Shown piece after piece: positions 18,481 to 27,871 of a stretch of 64,000 nt of DNA (position 1 is its first letter; the number at the start of each line of letters is the position of its first letter). The position numbers and the translations under genes are program-made. Source of the stretch: Microcaldota archaeon (GTDB taxonomy: Archaea; Micrarchaeota; Micrarchaeia; Micrarchaeales; Micrarchaeaceae); NCBI GenBank assembly GCA_021828345.1, contig JAJZJI010000001.1:20408-84407 (forward strand), written 5' to 3'. The notes beneath the pieces are model-generated. The model searched no databases. It was not told the origin of the DNA and saw only the letters and a list, made by a program, of their open reading frames with translations.

Positions 18481-19506
18481 ATGTATCAAATACCAGGCTA
18501 TTCGATAGCGATAGCCATAATTGCCATAATGCTTGCCATATCTGGCATTATAATAGGAATAGGTATGGCGCTGGATGATAGAAAATTAAAGGAGTTTGGC
18601 CGTTCAGAATTATATCAGTCTATAATAAATGGTATTATAGTAGGGTCGCTAATAGCAATTTTCGCACAGAATGGCCTAATATATAATATAGAATACAACA
18701 TGGTGGCAAACATGTCAAATATAACCTGCAATGGTATATATGCATCCAACTATGCAATATGCTTTGCCAACCAGTTTCTTGTGGGAACAATTCCTATGCA
18801 AATAAATGGGCAATTAATGCCTACAGTTCTAGATAGCATAATAGCAATTATAACGCCATTAACGGCAATTTATGGTATTTTATCTTCGATCTCATCAATA
18901 ACAATAAGTATAGTGGTATTGTCAATAAATCTATCAACAGTTCTACAGCCATTAATTGGCCAAATAGATTATGCAATAGAAGCGTTAACCTTCTCTATGC
19001 TGAGTATAGAGGTTCAATCAATAATCCTTCAGTTTATAGCAACTACTGCGTTAACCGTTCTTATGCCTATAGGGATTGTTTTACGAAGCTTTTATTTTAC
19101 AAGAAGATTGGGTGGAGCAATACTTGCAATAACTATAGCCCTCTTTACTATACTGCCAATGTCTTATTTGCTTGATGCGCAACTTATGTATAATTATTCA
19201 AATGGTCAATATAGTGGAATTGGCAGCATAAGCTCTCTTGCCAATTCATTGCAGGGTAATGTCAATGGGGTCGTTACAAATAATAATATAAACAAGTCAT
19301 CATTGCTTTCGATAGAGAATGCAATAAGCAATTTTATGCAAAATGCTGAATCTATAATGACTTCAATCTGGGTAGCAATATCAACGATAATTGTGGAAGC
19401 GTTCTTTCTTCCAATTTTCAGCCTTATACTTACAATAATATCCGCAAGAGAGCTTGCAAGAATAATGGGATCTGAAATATCATTCAGCAGATTCGATATA
19501 ATGTAG
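18481..19506 (+). CDS. Polytopic membrane protein, VirB6/CedA-like channel candidate
   Basis: A 341-aa protein with about seven hydrophobic helices. A central block reads P-I-G-I-V-L-R-S-F-Y-F-T-R-R-L-G, and the C-terminus has A-R-E-L-A-R-I-M-G-S-E. The hydrophobic layout and position fit VirB6/TrbL or archaeal CedA, the inner-membrane channel of T4SS and crenarchaeal DNA import. One extracytoplasmic loop has two Cys (I-T-C and A-I-C) that could form a disulphide. It begins 9 bp after the pilin-like gene. Homology is inferred, not shown. Confidence 0.55.
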   Translation: MYQIPGYSIAIAIIAIMLAISGIIIGIGMALDDRKLKEFGRSELYQSIINGIIVGSLIAIFAQNGLIYNIEYNMVANMSNITCNGIYASNYAICFANQFLVGTIPMQINGQLMPTVLDSIIAIITPLTAIYGILSSISSITISIVVLSINLSTVLQPLIGQIDYAIEALTFSMLSIEVQSIILQFIATTALTVLMPIGIVLRSFYFTRRLGGAILAITIALFTILPMSYLLDAQLMYNYSNGQYSGIGSISSLANSLQGNVNGVVTNNNINKSSLLSIENAISNFMQNAESIMTSIWVAISTIIVEAFFLPIFSLILTIISARELARIMGSEISFSRFDIM

Positions 19507-19538
19507 GTGTTTATCTGTCTAATAATATATTTTACGTT

Positions 19539-20246
19539 ATGGGCGCTTCATATGCTATTCTACTAATAATTAGCATTTTATCTGGGAGCGTTTTAGTACT
19601 TTTTATATCTGCAATATTACTGTTTCTAACACTTATTTTTTATAAAGGCTGGTATATACTAGAACCTCTACTATTTCGTAAAGTTAATGTGATACAAACA
19701 GTAGGTAATTATCAATTAAGTGGTGAGCGAAGATCTGCAATTATTAAAAGTAATGGTTATGTTTCAGCAACAACCGCGGTGCTAATTGATGTATCTAAAA
19801 TAGATGAACTAGATAGGGAGGCATTAGAAAATATAATACATAATTTAAAAATGCCATTTAAAATCATCATGCAAATAGAACAGCTTAACACTTCAAAAAT
19901 AGTCAATGATTTAAAAACAAAGCAATACATGAAAGAATCGGAATTATACAAAATTGCAAAATTAAATCCAAAAAGTCCTAAAGTTGCGGCGCTAAATCGC
20001 GAGATCTCACAAATAACTAATGATATTTTAGAAATAACCTCAGGAAAGATGCCATTAAAGTTATCCTATTACGCATTAACTTCAGCGATTGCTGAAAATG
20101 CCTACAGAGCTCAGGATCTTGCAATTATGCGAATAAAGGAACTTGCAAATTCTATAGATAGTGTTCTTAATACAAAATCAAATATTTTAGAGGGTGACGA
20201 TTTATTATCGGTGTTAAAGTTTGATAGTGTGGTGGTATTTAAATGA
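19539..20246 (+). CDS. Membrane protein, possible split VirB4 N-terminal part
   Basis: A 235-aa protein with two N-terminal transmembrane helices, then a soluble alpha/beta domain. The soluble part has a segment like the N-terminal domain of VirB4/TraC (E-A-L-E-N-I then F-K-I-I-M-Q-I-E) and ends just where the next gene, a VirB4/HerA-type ATPase, begins with a 4-bp ATGA overlap. This suggests a VirB3-VirB4-like protein split into two chains. The order and overlap are seen; the split is inference. Confidence 0.55.
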   Translation: MGASYAILLIISILSGSVLVLFISAILLFLTLIFYKGWYILEPLLFRKVNVIQTVGNYQLSGERRSAIIKSNGYVSATTAVLIDVSKIDELDREALENIIHNLKMPFKIIMQIEQLNTSKIVNDLKTKQYMKESELYKIAKLNPKSPKVAALNREISQITNDILEITSGKMPLKLSYYALTSAIAENAYRAQDLAIMRIKELANSIDSVLNTKSNILEGDDLLSVLKFDSVVVFK

Positions 20247-21394
20247 AAATATATAAGATATCAAATTCACTTATAGCATCAAAATTAATACATATAACAA
20301 ATCCATCAGAGCATGCGGTTATAAGGGCTGAAGGTATTTTTATCGGATTTACTAAATATTATACACTTCCATTATTTTTAGATCTCAATGCACTAATAAA
20401 CCCACATATATCTGTTATAGGTATGAGTGGATCTGGAAAAACTTACTTTTTAAAATCTATAATATTAAGAAGTAATATTTACATGAATCAGAGCGTATTC
20501 ATATTAGATTGGAATGGCGAATATTCCGAACTCGTACAATATGCTAATGGGAAAGAACTTTTTCTCGATACTGCCATGAATCCTGATCAATCTATTCAAG
20601 CTGCAATAAACTGTATGGAATCAAATAAAATAACTTATAATAACCAGATAATAAGCTGTAATCTATCCAATATAAAAGATAGAGATTACAAGGCACGTGC
20701 GTCAAAAATATTTCTTAAAATAATTTCAGACGAGATGATAACGCATAGGATTAACAGAAAGATATCAAATATAATCGTTATTGATGAAGCGTGGAAATTA
20801 TTGGATGGAAATGAGCTTTCAATGTTATTTAGGGAGGGTAGAAAATACGGTTTTAGTATTATAGTAGCAACACAACTCGCAAAAGATATACTAAATGACA
20901 TAATATCAAATTCCGCATGTATGGCTATATTTAAGTTGCAAAATAGTGAGGATTTTTCACTTTTAACAGAATCTGGGGTTATCTCTAGCGGAAATAGAGA
21001 GCTTATTTCAAATCTAGAGCGTGGTTCATGTCTGCTTATGCAGCGTTTGAAGATTAATCTAGGGGTGCAGACGGGTACTATAATAAGTCGTGTATCAGGG
21101 TTTGATTATTCTGTGTGTAATATTGTCGGTGAAAAGATGGATTTTAAAATAACAAATAGTATTTTTGTAAGAGAGACTGAGGCAATTGATACTACAAAGG
21201 AAAACATATCTAAAATAATAGGGTTTATGGAACAAAATGGTAGAACTGTAGAGCTATCTGGTTTTATAAAATATCTATTAGGGATTAATATAAAAAGGTA
21301 TGAAATTGTGCGTTATCTACGTTCTATGAATGTAAATGACATTGAGATGGCAGAGGCATTTGAATTAATTAAAGAGGTCAAAATTTTAGATTAG
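20243..21394 (+). CDS. VirB4/HerA-type ATPase (first of two)
   Basis: A 383-aa P-loop ATPase. Walker A is G-M-S-G-S-G-K-T at residues 60-67; Walker B is I-I-V-I-D-E-A-W near residue 178; the sensor-like A-T-Q-L-A-K-D-I follows, as in VirB4, TraC and HerA proteins. The motif D-W-N-G-E-Y after the P-loop is typical of the HerA/VirB4 clade. It would be the hexameric motor on the cytoplasmic face of the membrane machine. The last 80 residues look like a small winged-helix-like domain. It overlaps the preceding gene by 4 bp. Confidence 0.8.
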   Translation: MKIYKISNSLIASKLIHITNPSEHAVIRAEGIFIGFTKYYTLPLFLDLNALINPHISVIGMSGSGKTYFLKSIILRSNIYMNQSVFILDWNGEYSELVQYANGKELFLDTAMNPDQSIQAAINCMESNKITYNNQIISCNLSNIKDRDYKARASKIFLKIISDEMITHRINRKISNIIVIDEAWKLLDGNELSMLFREGRKYGFSIIVATQLAKDILNDIISNSACMAIFKLQNSEDFSLLTESGVISSGNRELISNLERGSCLLMQRLKINLGVQTGTIISRVSGFDYSVCNIVGEKMDFKITNSIFVRETEAIDTTKENISKIIGFMEQNGRTVELSGFIKYLLGINIKRYEIVRYLRSMNVNDIEMAEAFELIKEVKILD

Positions 21395-21401
21395 TGATAA
21401 A

Positions 21402-22052
21402 ATGCCAGATGATTCAAATAAAATATCCATTAATGCATGTCTTAGGGCATCAATTGAAGAAATAAAAAAAAGTATATCGATGCTCCCAAATACTCAGCTA
21501 ATAAAAAATGCAAATGTTCTAAAATATAACGTAATAGAGAATGTAAATGGGAAGACGCTGCCTAATGCTGAAATAACATTTGGGAGCGATTTTATATTAA
21601 TAGAAGGAAAGAATGTCAGTGCTTTTGGCATATCTAAAACAATGTTATTAATAAAATTTTTAAGCATACTCGCATATGTAAGACAGTACTATGATGTCAA
21701 CATTTTCGAATTATATCCAAATATAATAGAAGCATTACAGTCATCGATATTTTTTGAAAAACATTTAAATTCAAATATTAAAATTGAGCACTTAACCAAA
21801 CAGGTAGATGCATTAAATTTGTCTAATATGAAATTATCCGAGGATGCTGTCCGTATGTATAAGATAAGCGCTGATAATTTAGAGCTTCTTGCGTCCTTTA
21901 AAGATTTTTTCATACGTATTTCAGAATCCTTGAAGATAAATGTGAATATCAACGATTCCAAATTAGCAGAATCTCTATCCTCGTTTGGTGTTAGTCTGGA
22001 ATTATACAAAAAATTAGCAAAGTTTTCATATACAATTAGTGATGAAAAATGA
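21402..22052 (+). CDS. T4SS-like operon protein of unknown function
   Basis: A 216-aa soluble protein without recognisable motifs. The second half is helical, with heptad-like Leu/Ile spacing that could form a coiled coil. It begins 7 bp after the first ATPase gene, with AGTGAT just before its ATG, and overlaps the next gene by 4 bp. It probably belongs to the same complex, perhaps as an adaptor. Confidence 0.6.
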   Translation: MPDDSNKISINACLRASIEEIKKSISMLPNTQLIKNANVLKYNVIENVNGKTLPNAEITFGSDFILIEGKNVSAFGISKTMLLIKFLSILAYVRQYYDVNIFELYPNIIEALQSSIFFEKHLNSNIKIEHLTKQVDALNLSNMKLSEDAVRMYKISADNLELLASFKDFFIRISESLKINVNINDSKLAESLSSFGVSLELYKKLAKFSYTISDEK

Positions 22053-22774
22053 GAAAGATAATAATAGGAATAATACTAATAATATTATCCATTACTATAT
22101 TTGCGTATGTGTCCTCAAATAAAAATTTTACGGAATACTCCGGATTTTTGTATATTCTTTTAGGGGTTTCTGGATTTTATTTAATGCTAGCGTTTTCAGA
22201 ATTTATGAACACAAACAAGTCGTATGTGTTATCCCATTCTATAACAAATAAAAATACCCCGATTATAACTAAAAAAAGACTTTCGGAACTCTTATTCATT
22301 ATAGAATCAGAAAGCGGCAGGCGAATAATAAAAATGGACAATCTACTTAAAAAAATATCCGAAACCTATCAGATTGCCAATACTCAAATATTAGAATATA
22401 CTCTGAATAAATTTTTCTATTTAAATAATGAAAATCCATCATTTAACTTTGTTTGTGTTAATGGATTAATTCTTTCGAAAGGTGCAAATATTAATGTTAT
22501 AATACAGGATTATTTATTTGAGAAGAAGTTGCTTGAAGGGAAGGAGTTGCAGATTAAAAACAGAAGAATAAAAGAGCAAATTTTATCTTATGCTAAAAAT
22601 CTTGGAATTGAAAACGTATGTGTAGAAGATAAACAAATTCGATATTTTATATTAAATGAGCAGGATAGGTATTTGGCAGTTAATCGCATGTCTATGTTAC
22701 GTAATGAGAGCGCCGCGATGCTTTTTTTATTCATAAATAATTATTTGGTGATAGAGAATGCAACAGCTTATTAA
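22049..22774 (+). CDS. T4SS-like operon protein with two N-terminal membrane helices
   Basis: A 241-aa protein with two hydrophobic helices (residues about 4-22 and 31-50) and a soluble domain of about 180 residues with basic helices. The soluble part has no clear motif. It overlaps the upstream gene (ATGA) and the 58-aa gene downstream by 17 bp, so translation is probably coupled. It is likely a structural or anchoring component of the machine. Confidence 0.6.
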   Translation: MRKIIIGIILIILSITIFAYVSSNKNFTEYSGFLYILLGVSGFYLMLAFSEFMNTNKSYVLSHSITNKNTPIITKKRLSELLFIIESESGRRIIKMDNLLKKISETYQIANTQILEYTLNKFFYLNNENPSFNFVCVNGLILSKGANINVIIQDYLFEKKLLEGKELQIKNRRIKEQILSYAKNLGIENVCVEDKQIRYFILNEQDRYLAVNRMSMLRNESAAMLFLFINNYLVIENATAY

Positions 22775-22934
22775 TTATATTTCTAGCGCGCTGCTTGCAA
22801 TAGATGGCGTAATAATACTTCTTGTAATGTTTGCTGATTTGCTCTCAAAAGATATAAGTGTGAGAAATAATTTGGGGAAGGCATTAATTGCCATAACTAT
22901 TGTGACAATTTCGCTAATATATTTGGGTGTATAA
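22758..22934 (+). CDS. Very small two-helix membrane protein (58 aa)
   Basis: This frame runs from ATG 22758 to TAA 22932-22934. It encodes 58 residues in two hydrophobic helices joined by a polar loop of about 12 residues (D-L-L-S-K-D-I-S-V-R). It overlaps the upstream gene by 17 bp and ends 2 bp before the next start, so it fills an otherwise unexplained gap in a tightly packed operon. Small two-helix proteins of this kind are CedA2, TrbC or VirB3-like components in related systems. Which one is not decidable by eye. Confidence 0.7.
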   Translation: MQQLINYISSALLAIDGVIILLVMFADLLSKDISVRNNLGKALIAITIVTISLIYLGV

Positions 22935-22936
22935 CT

Positions 22937-23203
22937 ATGGCATTGGAATTTTTTAGCAATTTACATAAAAATTACAAAAAAGAGCGCAAATATGTTTCTA
23001 TATTAGGTTCAATTACTATACTATTTTCTGTTTCTTCCATTTTGAAATACTTAAAATATAATTATGTATATGCAATTGCGTTATTTCCAATATCACTTAT
23101 TTTGCTTAATATAATAACCAGTTATCGTTTGGTATCAAAAAATAGGACGGTGAGATTTTTTTCATATGCAATTTTATCTTTTATAATATTTATTGTGATT
23201 TAA
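22937..23203 (+). CDS. Small membrane protein, VirB3-like candidate
   Basis: An 88-aa protein with a basic N-terminus (K-N-Y-K-K-E-R-K), two close hydrophobic helices (residues about 21-35 and 40-57), a short basic loop and a final hydrophobic segment. It sits directly before the large VirB4-like ATPase and shares one base with it (TAATG). VirB3 proteins are small, two-helix and encoded just before virB4, so position and layout support that reading. Sequence similarity is too weak to confirm. Confidence 0.6.
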   Translation: MALEFFSNLHKNYKKERKYVSILGSITILFSVSSILKYLKYNYVYAIALFPISLILLNIITSYRLVSKNRTVRFFSYAILSFIIFIVI

Positions 23204-25467
23204 TGTTAACAGATTGTTTTGAAATATTTAGTGTTCCTACTGACGGTATTGATACCTCACTATTTGTGGCGAGTATGGGTAAAAATCCATTTTTGTTTAT
23301 TCATGATTGCAAAATGGATAAAACATATCTAAAAATATTAAATTTTGATTATAAAAATGACATTGAATTAGAATATTTTAACTCCTGTAATAAAGGAATA
23401 AAATTATTACCCTCACAACTTGATTGTGATGAAGAATTATTTCTTATCTCTTTTTATAGGGGCGATGGCGGTCGTTATGGTGTTATACGTGATATATTAT
23501 CAAAAAAGAGTGATTCACATATAATGGTTTTATTTATGCCACAATCCCAAAAACAGGTATTTGAATTCAAAGCTATAATAGAAAAGGAGCTCTCATCGAG
23601 GCATACACGTTCAACGCGTTCATATTCTGGCGGGATAGGGATATGGAAGGAAACGCACTCATTACAAAATGATATATATAGTGATTCTGAAGAAAGAAAA
23701 ATTCTATTATCTCTTATAAATGACATCGATCAGAGTATAATAATAGGGTCGCAGTTATATAAAATATTCATGTTACTAAATCCAAATGATAAAAATAGCC
23801 TTGATATCTTAGAAGAGAGAAGTCGAATATTTAGTAAAGAAAGAGTAAAATTAAATGCAATTAACGATCTGCTTAAATTTACAGAAAAACCTGGGATTAT
23901 ATACGGAAGTGCGTATGCTGCAAGTATGGTAGAATTTTTGGGCCCTAGTAGATTGAGTTATACAATAGATACTTTTTTTCCAAGAAGTTCTGGGAATATA
24001 AAAATAGGCAATTACTTAAAAGATGGCGCGATATTTACTAATAAATTAGTAAGCATGCATGATGCTGCGTTTAATCTTGGTACAATAATATCTGGATTGC
24101 CTGGAATGGGAAAGACAACAGCTCTTATGAACATAATAGACCAGATCATGATTAACAACCAAAAAATTGGAAAAAGAACACTTGTAGCTATATTGTCTCC
24201 AACTAGCGAATGGGATAATTTTGGAAATTCTCATAATATGAATGTGTTAAGATTTAATGATTCTACAATGCAAATAAATTTTTTTATGCCACCACGTATA
24301 CTTGCATACGAGAAATTTTATCAGGATTTAGCGCTTTTATTGTCATCTGCCTCTAATTCAGGTCCATATCAGGGTCCGATAGAAAAATGTATGCTTAATG
24401 CATTTAGGCATGTATATACTGGAAATAATACCTTAAATCCTACTCATATATACAATCATATAGAGGAAAGCATAATAAAATTGCACGGAAAAATAACAAA
24501 TGTCGGAATAAAATATACAAAACATGGGGAAAATATACATGCATCACTGGAAAATTTGCGTGCTATAATATCAAAAGAGGAGTATTCCGTAACAAAAGGC
24601 ATATCGATAGAGCGCCTGCTTGAAAAGGGCATAATTTTTAGCATGGAAAATGTAAGCAACAATATGCGTCCGTATATATACGCATTAATCTTAAACCAAT
24701 TGTATTCAATAACAGAGCATTTTGATGTATTTGGGGATAATGAGCTGCGTATGTTAATATGTATAGAGGAAGCACAAACAATATTTAAAAACGAACAGAA
24801 AAAAACAAATGCAGCAACGCAGGATTTAATTAATAGAATACAGAATTTCAGAAAAAAAGGCATAGGTATAGTGCTTTTAGTACATAGTATAACAGATATA
24901 GATTCAAATATACGTAGATTATGCCAAAATAAAATATATATGAAGCAACCGTCTGATATATCGCCTATAGCATCTAAAGAGCTCGTTTTCACATATTCGG
25001 ATAATGATAAGATAACAAATAAACTAAAGCATTTAGATTCATCAATAGCGGCGTTTGATTTTGTAGGAAAAAATGATAATGAAAGAGTCTCAAATGATTC
25101 GGTATTTGTAAAGATTTTGCATTATGAAGACAAAAATGTCTCTATACAGAAAATAACTCCAAGAAAACAGAGTGCGGTAATTATATCTGAAATATATTTA
25201 TTTGATTCGCGCTCAAAAGTCCAAAAAGAGGTTTCTAAAATCAGGGTGAATTATTTAGGAGAAGAGATATACACTATAAATGTTGAAAATAATCTTCCAA
25301 TAAAATTGAAATTGTTTGATGGAAGATACTACCTATTTGAGCTTTTGAGTGAAGCGAAGCGTATACTCTATCGGCTTGAGGTATGCGCTTTACTACAGAT
25401 AAATATAAACATATCTGATAATGGCGCGATTCAACTTAATATTCAAGAAAAAAATACCAGTAAATAA
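23203..25467 (+). CDS. VirB4-type ATPase (large, second of two)
   Basis: A 754-aa protein with an N-terminal alpha/beta region of about 290 residues and a C-terminal P-loop motor. Walker A is G-L-P-G-M-G-K-T at residues 298-305. Walker B is L-I-C-I-E-E-A-Q near residue 520, followed by I-V-L-L-V-H-S and N-K-I-Y-M-K, as in VirB4, TraC and archaeal CedB/HerA-like proteins. The motif S-P-T-S-E-W replaces the D-P-x-G-E-Y often seen after the P-loop. The size is normal for VirB4. It ends the operon and is followed by a terminator-like hairpin. Confidence 0.85.
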   Translation: MLTDCFEIFSVPTDGIDTSLFVASMGKNPFLFIHDCKMDKTYLKILNFDYKNDIELEYFNSCNKGIKLLPSQLDCDEELFLISFYRGDGGRYGVIRDILSKKSDSHIMVLFMPQSQKQVFEFKAIIEKELSSRHTRSTRSYSGGIGIWKETHSLQNDIYSDSEERKILLSLINDIDQSIIIGSQLYKIFMLLNPNDKNSLDILEERSRIFSKERVKLNAINDLLKFTEKPGIIYGSAYAASMVEFLGPSRLSYTIDTFFPRSSGNIKIGNYLKDGAIFTNKLVSMHDAAFNLGTIISGLPGMGKTTALMNIIDQIMINNQKIGKRTLVAILSPTSEWDNFGNSHNMNVLRFNDSTMQINFFMPPRILAYEKFYQDLALLLSSASNSGPYQGPIEKCMLNAFRHVYTGNNTLNPTHIYNHIEESIIKLHGKITNVGIKYTKHGENIHASLENLRAIISKEEYSVTKGISIERLLEKGIIFSMENVSNNMRPYIYALILNQLYSITEHFDVFGDNELRMLICIEEAQTIFKNEQKKTNAATQDLINRIQNFRKKGIGIVLLVHSITDIDSNIRRLCQNKIYMKQPSDISPIASKELVFTYSDNDKITNKLKHLDSSIAAFDFVGKNDNERVSNDSVFVKILHYEDKNVSIQKITPRKQSAVIISEIYLFDSRSKVQKEVSKIRVNYLGEEIYTINVENNLPIKLKLFDGRYYLFELLSEAKRILYRLEVCALLQININISDNGAIQLNIQEKNTSK

Positions 25468-25495
25468 GAGCAAATCAATAAAGAGTTATGTTGAA

Positions 25496-25515
25496 CGACT
25501 TTGAAAACAAAGTCG
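25496..25515 (+). terminator. Hairpin after the T4SS-like operon
   Basis: CGACTTTG (25496-25503) and CAAAGTCG (25508-25515) form a perfect 8-bp stem with an AAAA loop, 29 bases after the stop of the last operon gene. Archaeal terminators are mostly T-runs, and only short T-rich stretches follow here. It could instead protect the 3' end of the mRNA. Confidence 0.45.
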
Positions 25516-25598
25516 CATCTAAAATTTCTGTATATATTTTCTATAAATGTAAGTACAGATTAAGTTATAAATTAGAACTTATCGGATTATAAATAACT

Positions 25599-26594
25599 CT
25601 AAATCTTATTAAAATCAAATTTTAAATTATCGGTTTTTATAAATTCATCCCAGGTCATCATTTTGGTATCCTTAAATCTTTTTTTTAGCTCTATATAAAA
25701 TATATCACCAAGTTTATTAATATGACTAGATCCCGCCATTGCTATAACTCTATCGTATTTAATAAATGTACTGAAAATGTTCGTCATCATATGTCTATCT
25801 CTAATTGCATCTTCATGGGCTAATACTTTATTTATTTTATATTTATTAAATGGGAATAAATATAAGCTAGGTTTTTTTATACTAATTAATGAATTTAATT
25901 TTACCCCTTTTTTTACGTAGTTATCTGCCATTTCTCTTAAAATATTTTCAATAGTGGTGTTGAAATTTTTATTCTTGTATTTAGTATGTAATTTTATTAC
26001 ATCTTTTTTTATACATGATAAATTATCAGAGCCGCTTATAATTGCGTTTATGGTATTATATTTCGCAAATTGGTAAACGTCATCTTTACTCGCTATTACA
26101 TCATTGTTTATATACCAATAATTTATCGCCCATATAAATTTCATTAAAAAATTTGAAAATAGGACAAGTTTGAAATTATTAACGCCATCAAAATTTAAGG
26201 TTGCGTTAGTCCATTCCTTCGAAGTTATATCCATACATGTATACTTGGCGTTTCCATATTTTTTACCATAATAAACTAACCACTCACTTTCTAACCAATA
26301 TTTTTTTGGTTTTTGAAGCCATTCATTCATTACTGGTTTTGGGAGGTTCCTTGGTAACTCAAGCAACACTACTTTTGGCCTTATTTTTTTAGATACTAAT
26401 TTAATAAAATTTATAAACAGTTTTTTATCATGTGCTTTTTCTCCACCTAAATGTGAACCAGCTATAAAAACTAAAATCTTTTTACCTGAAACATAAACCA
26501 TAGTCGTTTTCTCATAATTATTATTTATGTTACTCTTTTTTATCATTGATAGTTTTTTAATATACTGTTTATATAAAATTTGTTCAGATATCAC
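25599..26594 (-). CDS. TraB/PrgY/GumN-like protein of the peptide operon
   Basis: A 331-aa protein with the spaced motifs of the TraB/PrgY/GumN (Tiki-like) superfamily: G-S-H-L-G-G near residue 48, L-L-E-L-P-R about 30 residues on, R-D-R-H-M near residue 270 and A-G-S-S-H-I-N-K-L near residue 292. The conserved G-x-x-H, Glu and Arg are thought to form a metal-peptidase-like site. PrgY blocks peptide pheromone activity in enterococci, and other members act on peptides or esters. As last gene of a peptide operon it could be a processing or self-protection factor. No membrane helix is seen. Confidence 0.65.
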   Translation of the reverse strand: MISEQILYKQYIKKLSMIKKSNINNNYEKTTMVYVSGKKILVFIAGSHLGGEKAHDKKLFINFIKLVSKKIRPKVVLLELPRNLPKPVMNEWLQKPKKYWLESEWLVYYGKKYGNAKYTCMDITSKEWTNATLNFDGVNNFKLVLFSNFLMKFIWAINYWYINNDVIASKDDVYQFAKYNTINAIISGSDNLSCIKKDVIKLHTKYKNKNFNTTIENILREMADNYVKKGVKLNSLISIKKPSLYLFPFNKYKINKVLAHEDAIRDRHMMTNIFSTFIKYDRVIAMAGSSHINKLGDIFYIELKKRFKDTKMMTWDEFIKTDNLKFDFNKI

Positions 26595-26622
26595 TTTAAC
26601 TACCTAAGATTATTTGATTAGC

Positions 26623-27864
26623 TTATATATTAACTTTATCCTTAAATAAATGATAAAACAACTTTTTTTGATAATCTTCTGATACCCATTTTTGGTTTTC
26701 ACATATACACGCATTAAATAAGTCTTCAACAGAATTAATGTCTAATTCATTATATAACTCTAATATAAACGGGTTGTGCATTGGTAATGTATTTTCATTA
26801 AAAATGTCTTTCTTATCAAAATTATTAATTATTTCATATACGGAATTTTTTATTTTAGAAAATTGATTTATATATTCTGCTTCATAAGAAATTTTATGTA
26901 TATCATTTGAATATTTTCCTTCCAAAAAATCCACACATCTATTGTAAAACATCTCCAAATTTACCATGGCGTAATCCATCCAATCATATAACGGTTCATT
27001 AAAGAAGTTAGCATCAATTAAATATTTTTTGTCTTTTATGTATTCATTAAATCCTAACCAGTTTGGCACTACTACTGGTGTTCCACACGCCATTGACTCC
27101 AACGGTGACCTTCCAAAGGTTTCAAAAAAACTTGTGGCACATGTTATAAAAAGATCTGCTGCGCTATAGATATAAGGCATTTCATTTTGATCTAATCTTA
27201 ATAATTTAACATCTTGTTCTATAAATTTTTTATTTAATAATTGAAAATAATCATTATCATAAAAATTATATGCAATAACTAAATTAACATCAGAATAATT
27301 TTCTTTTAATTTTTTACTAATTGCTAATAAACCTCCTATATTTTTATCTGGATCCAGTCTACCTGTATAAAGTATAATCTTATTAAATTTTTCTAAATTA
27401 AACTTCTCTTTTGAATGTTTTTTATCCCTACTGTGGTATATGTTCGTGTTAATTCCAAAAGGATGATATGGCACAGCATTAAATTTAAATATGTCTGAAT
27501 AAATTTTAGCTGTAGAAGAAGATCCAGCTAAAATTAAATCACACTTATTGCTGATGGTACTAAATAAAAGTGTTTTTAAAAAATAGTTTATTGGATACGG
27601 ATTAACTCTAACTGCTAATATTATGGGAACGTATATTTTTTTACGTATTTTAAATAACAATGGTACAGTTTCTAATCCTTCTGAGAAAATACATTCAATA
27701 TCATCAAAATTCACTGTATTTAAAATCTGTTCTATTCTATCTAAAATATATTCCTTAGTTTTTATACCTTCTTCCCAATATACTAAAGTTATATCATAAT
27801 TTTTAAATAACTCCCGTATTCCTTCTGGATTTTTGCTAGAACCTATGTATAACACTTTATTCAT
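26623..27864 (-). CDS. GT4-family glycosyltransferase
   Basis: A 413-aa GT-B fold glycosyltransferase of the GT4 type. The nucleotide-sugar part shows Y-T-G-R-L-D-P-D-K-N, then a C-terminal E-x7-E motif in F-E-T-F-G-R-S-P-L-E followed by A-C-G-T-P-V-V-V. It would transfer a sugar from a nucleotide donor to an acceptor. It is placed 7 bp after the radical SAM gene and 28 bp before the TraB-like gene, so the acceptor may be the modified peptide, although surface glycans remain possible. The last 70 residues are an unusual helical extension. Confidence 0.85.
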   Translation of the reverse strand: MNKVLYIGSSKNPEGIRELFKNYDITLVYWEEGIKTKEYILDRIEQILNTVNFDDIECIFSEGLETVPLLFKIRKKIYVPIILAVRVNPYPINYFLKTLLFSTISNKCDLILAGSSSTAKIYSDIFKFNAVPYHPFGINTNIYHSRDKKHSKEKFNLEKFNKIILYTGRLDPDKNIGGLLAISKKLKENYSDVNLVIAYNFYDNDYFQLLNKKFIEQDVKLLRLDQNEMPYIYSAADLFITCATSFFETFGRSPLESMACGTPVVVPNWLGFNEYIKDKKYLIDANFFNEPLYDWMDYAMVNLEMFYNRCVDFLEGKYSNDIHKISYEAEYINQFSKIKNSVYEIINNFDKKDIFNENTLPMHNPFILELYNELDINSVEDLFNACICENQKWVSEDYQKKLFYHLFKDKVNI

Positions 27865-27871
27865 AAAAAAT

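Noticed and set aside
18073..25467. Integrated conjugative plasmid
   Set aside because: No relaxase, coupling ATPase, replication or integrase gene, and no flanking repeats were seen around the operon.
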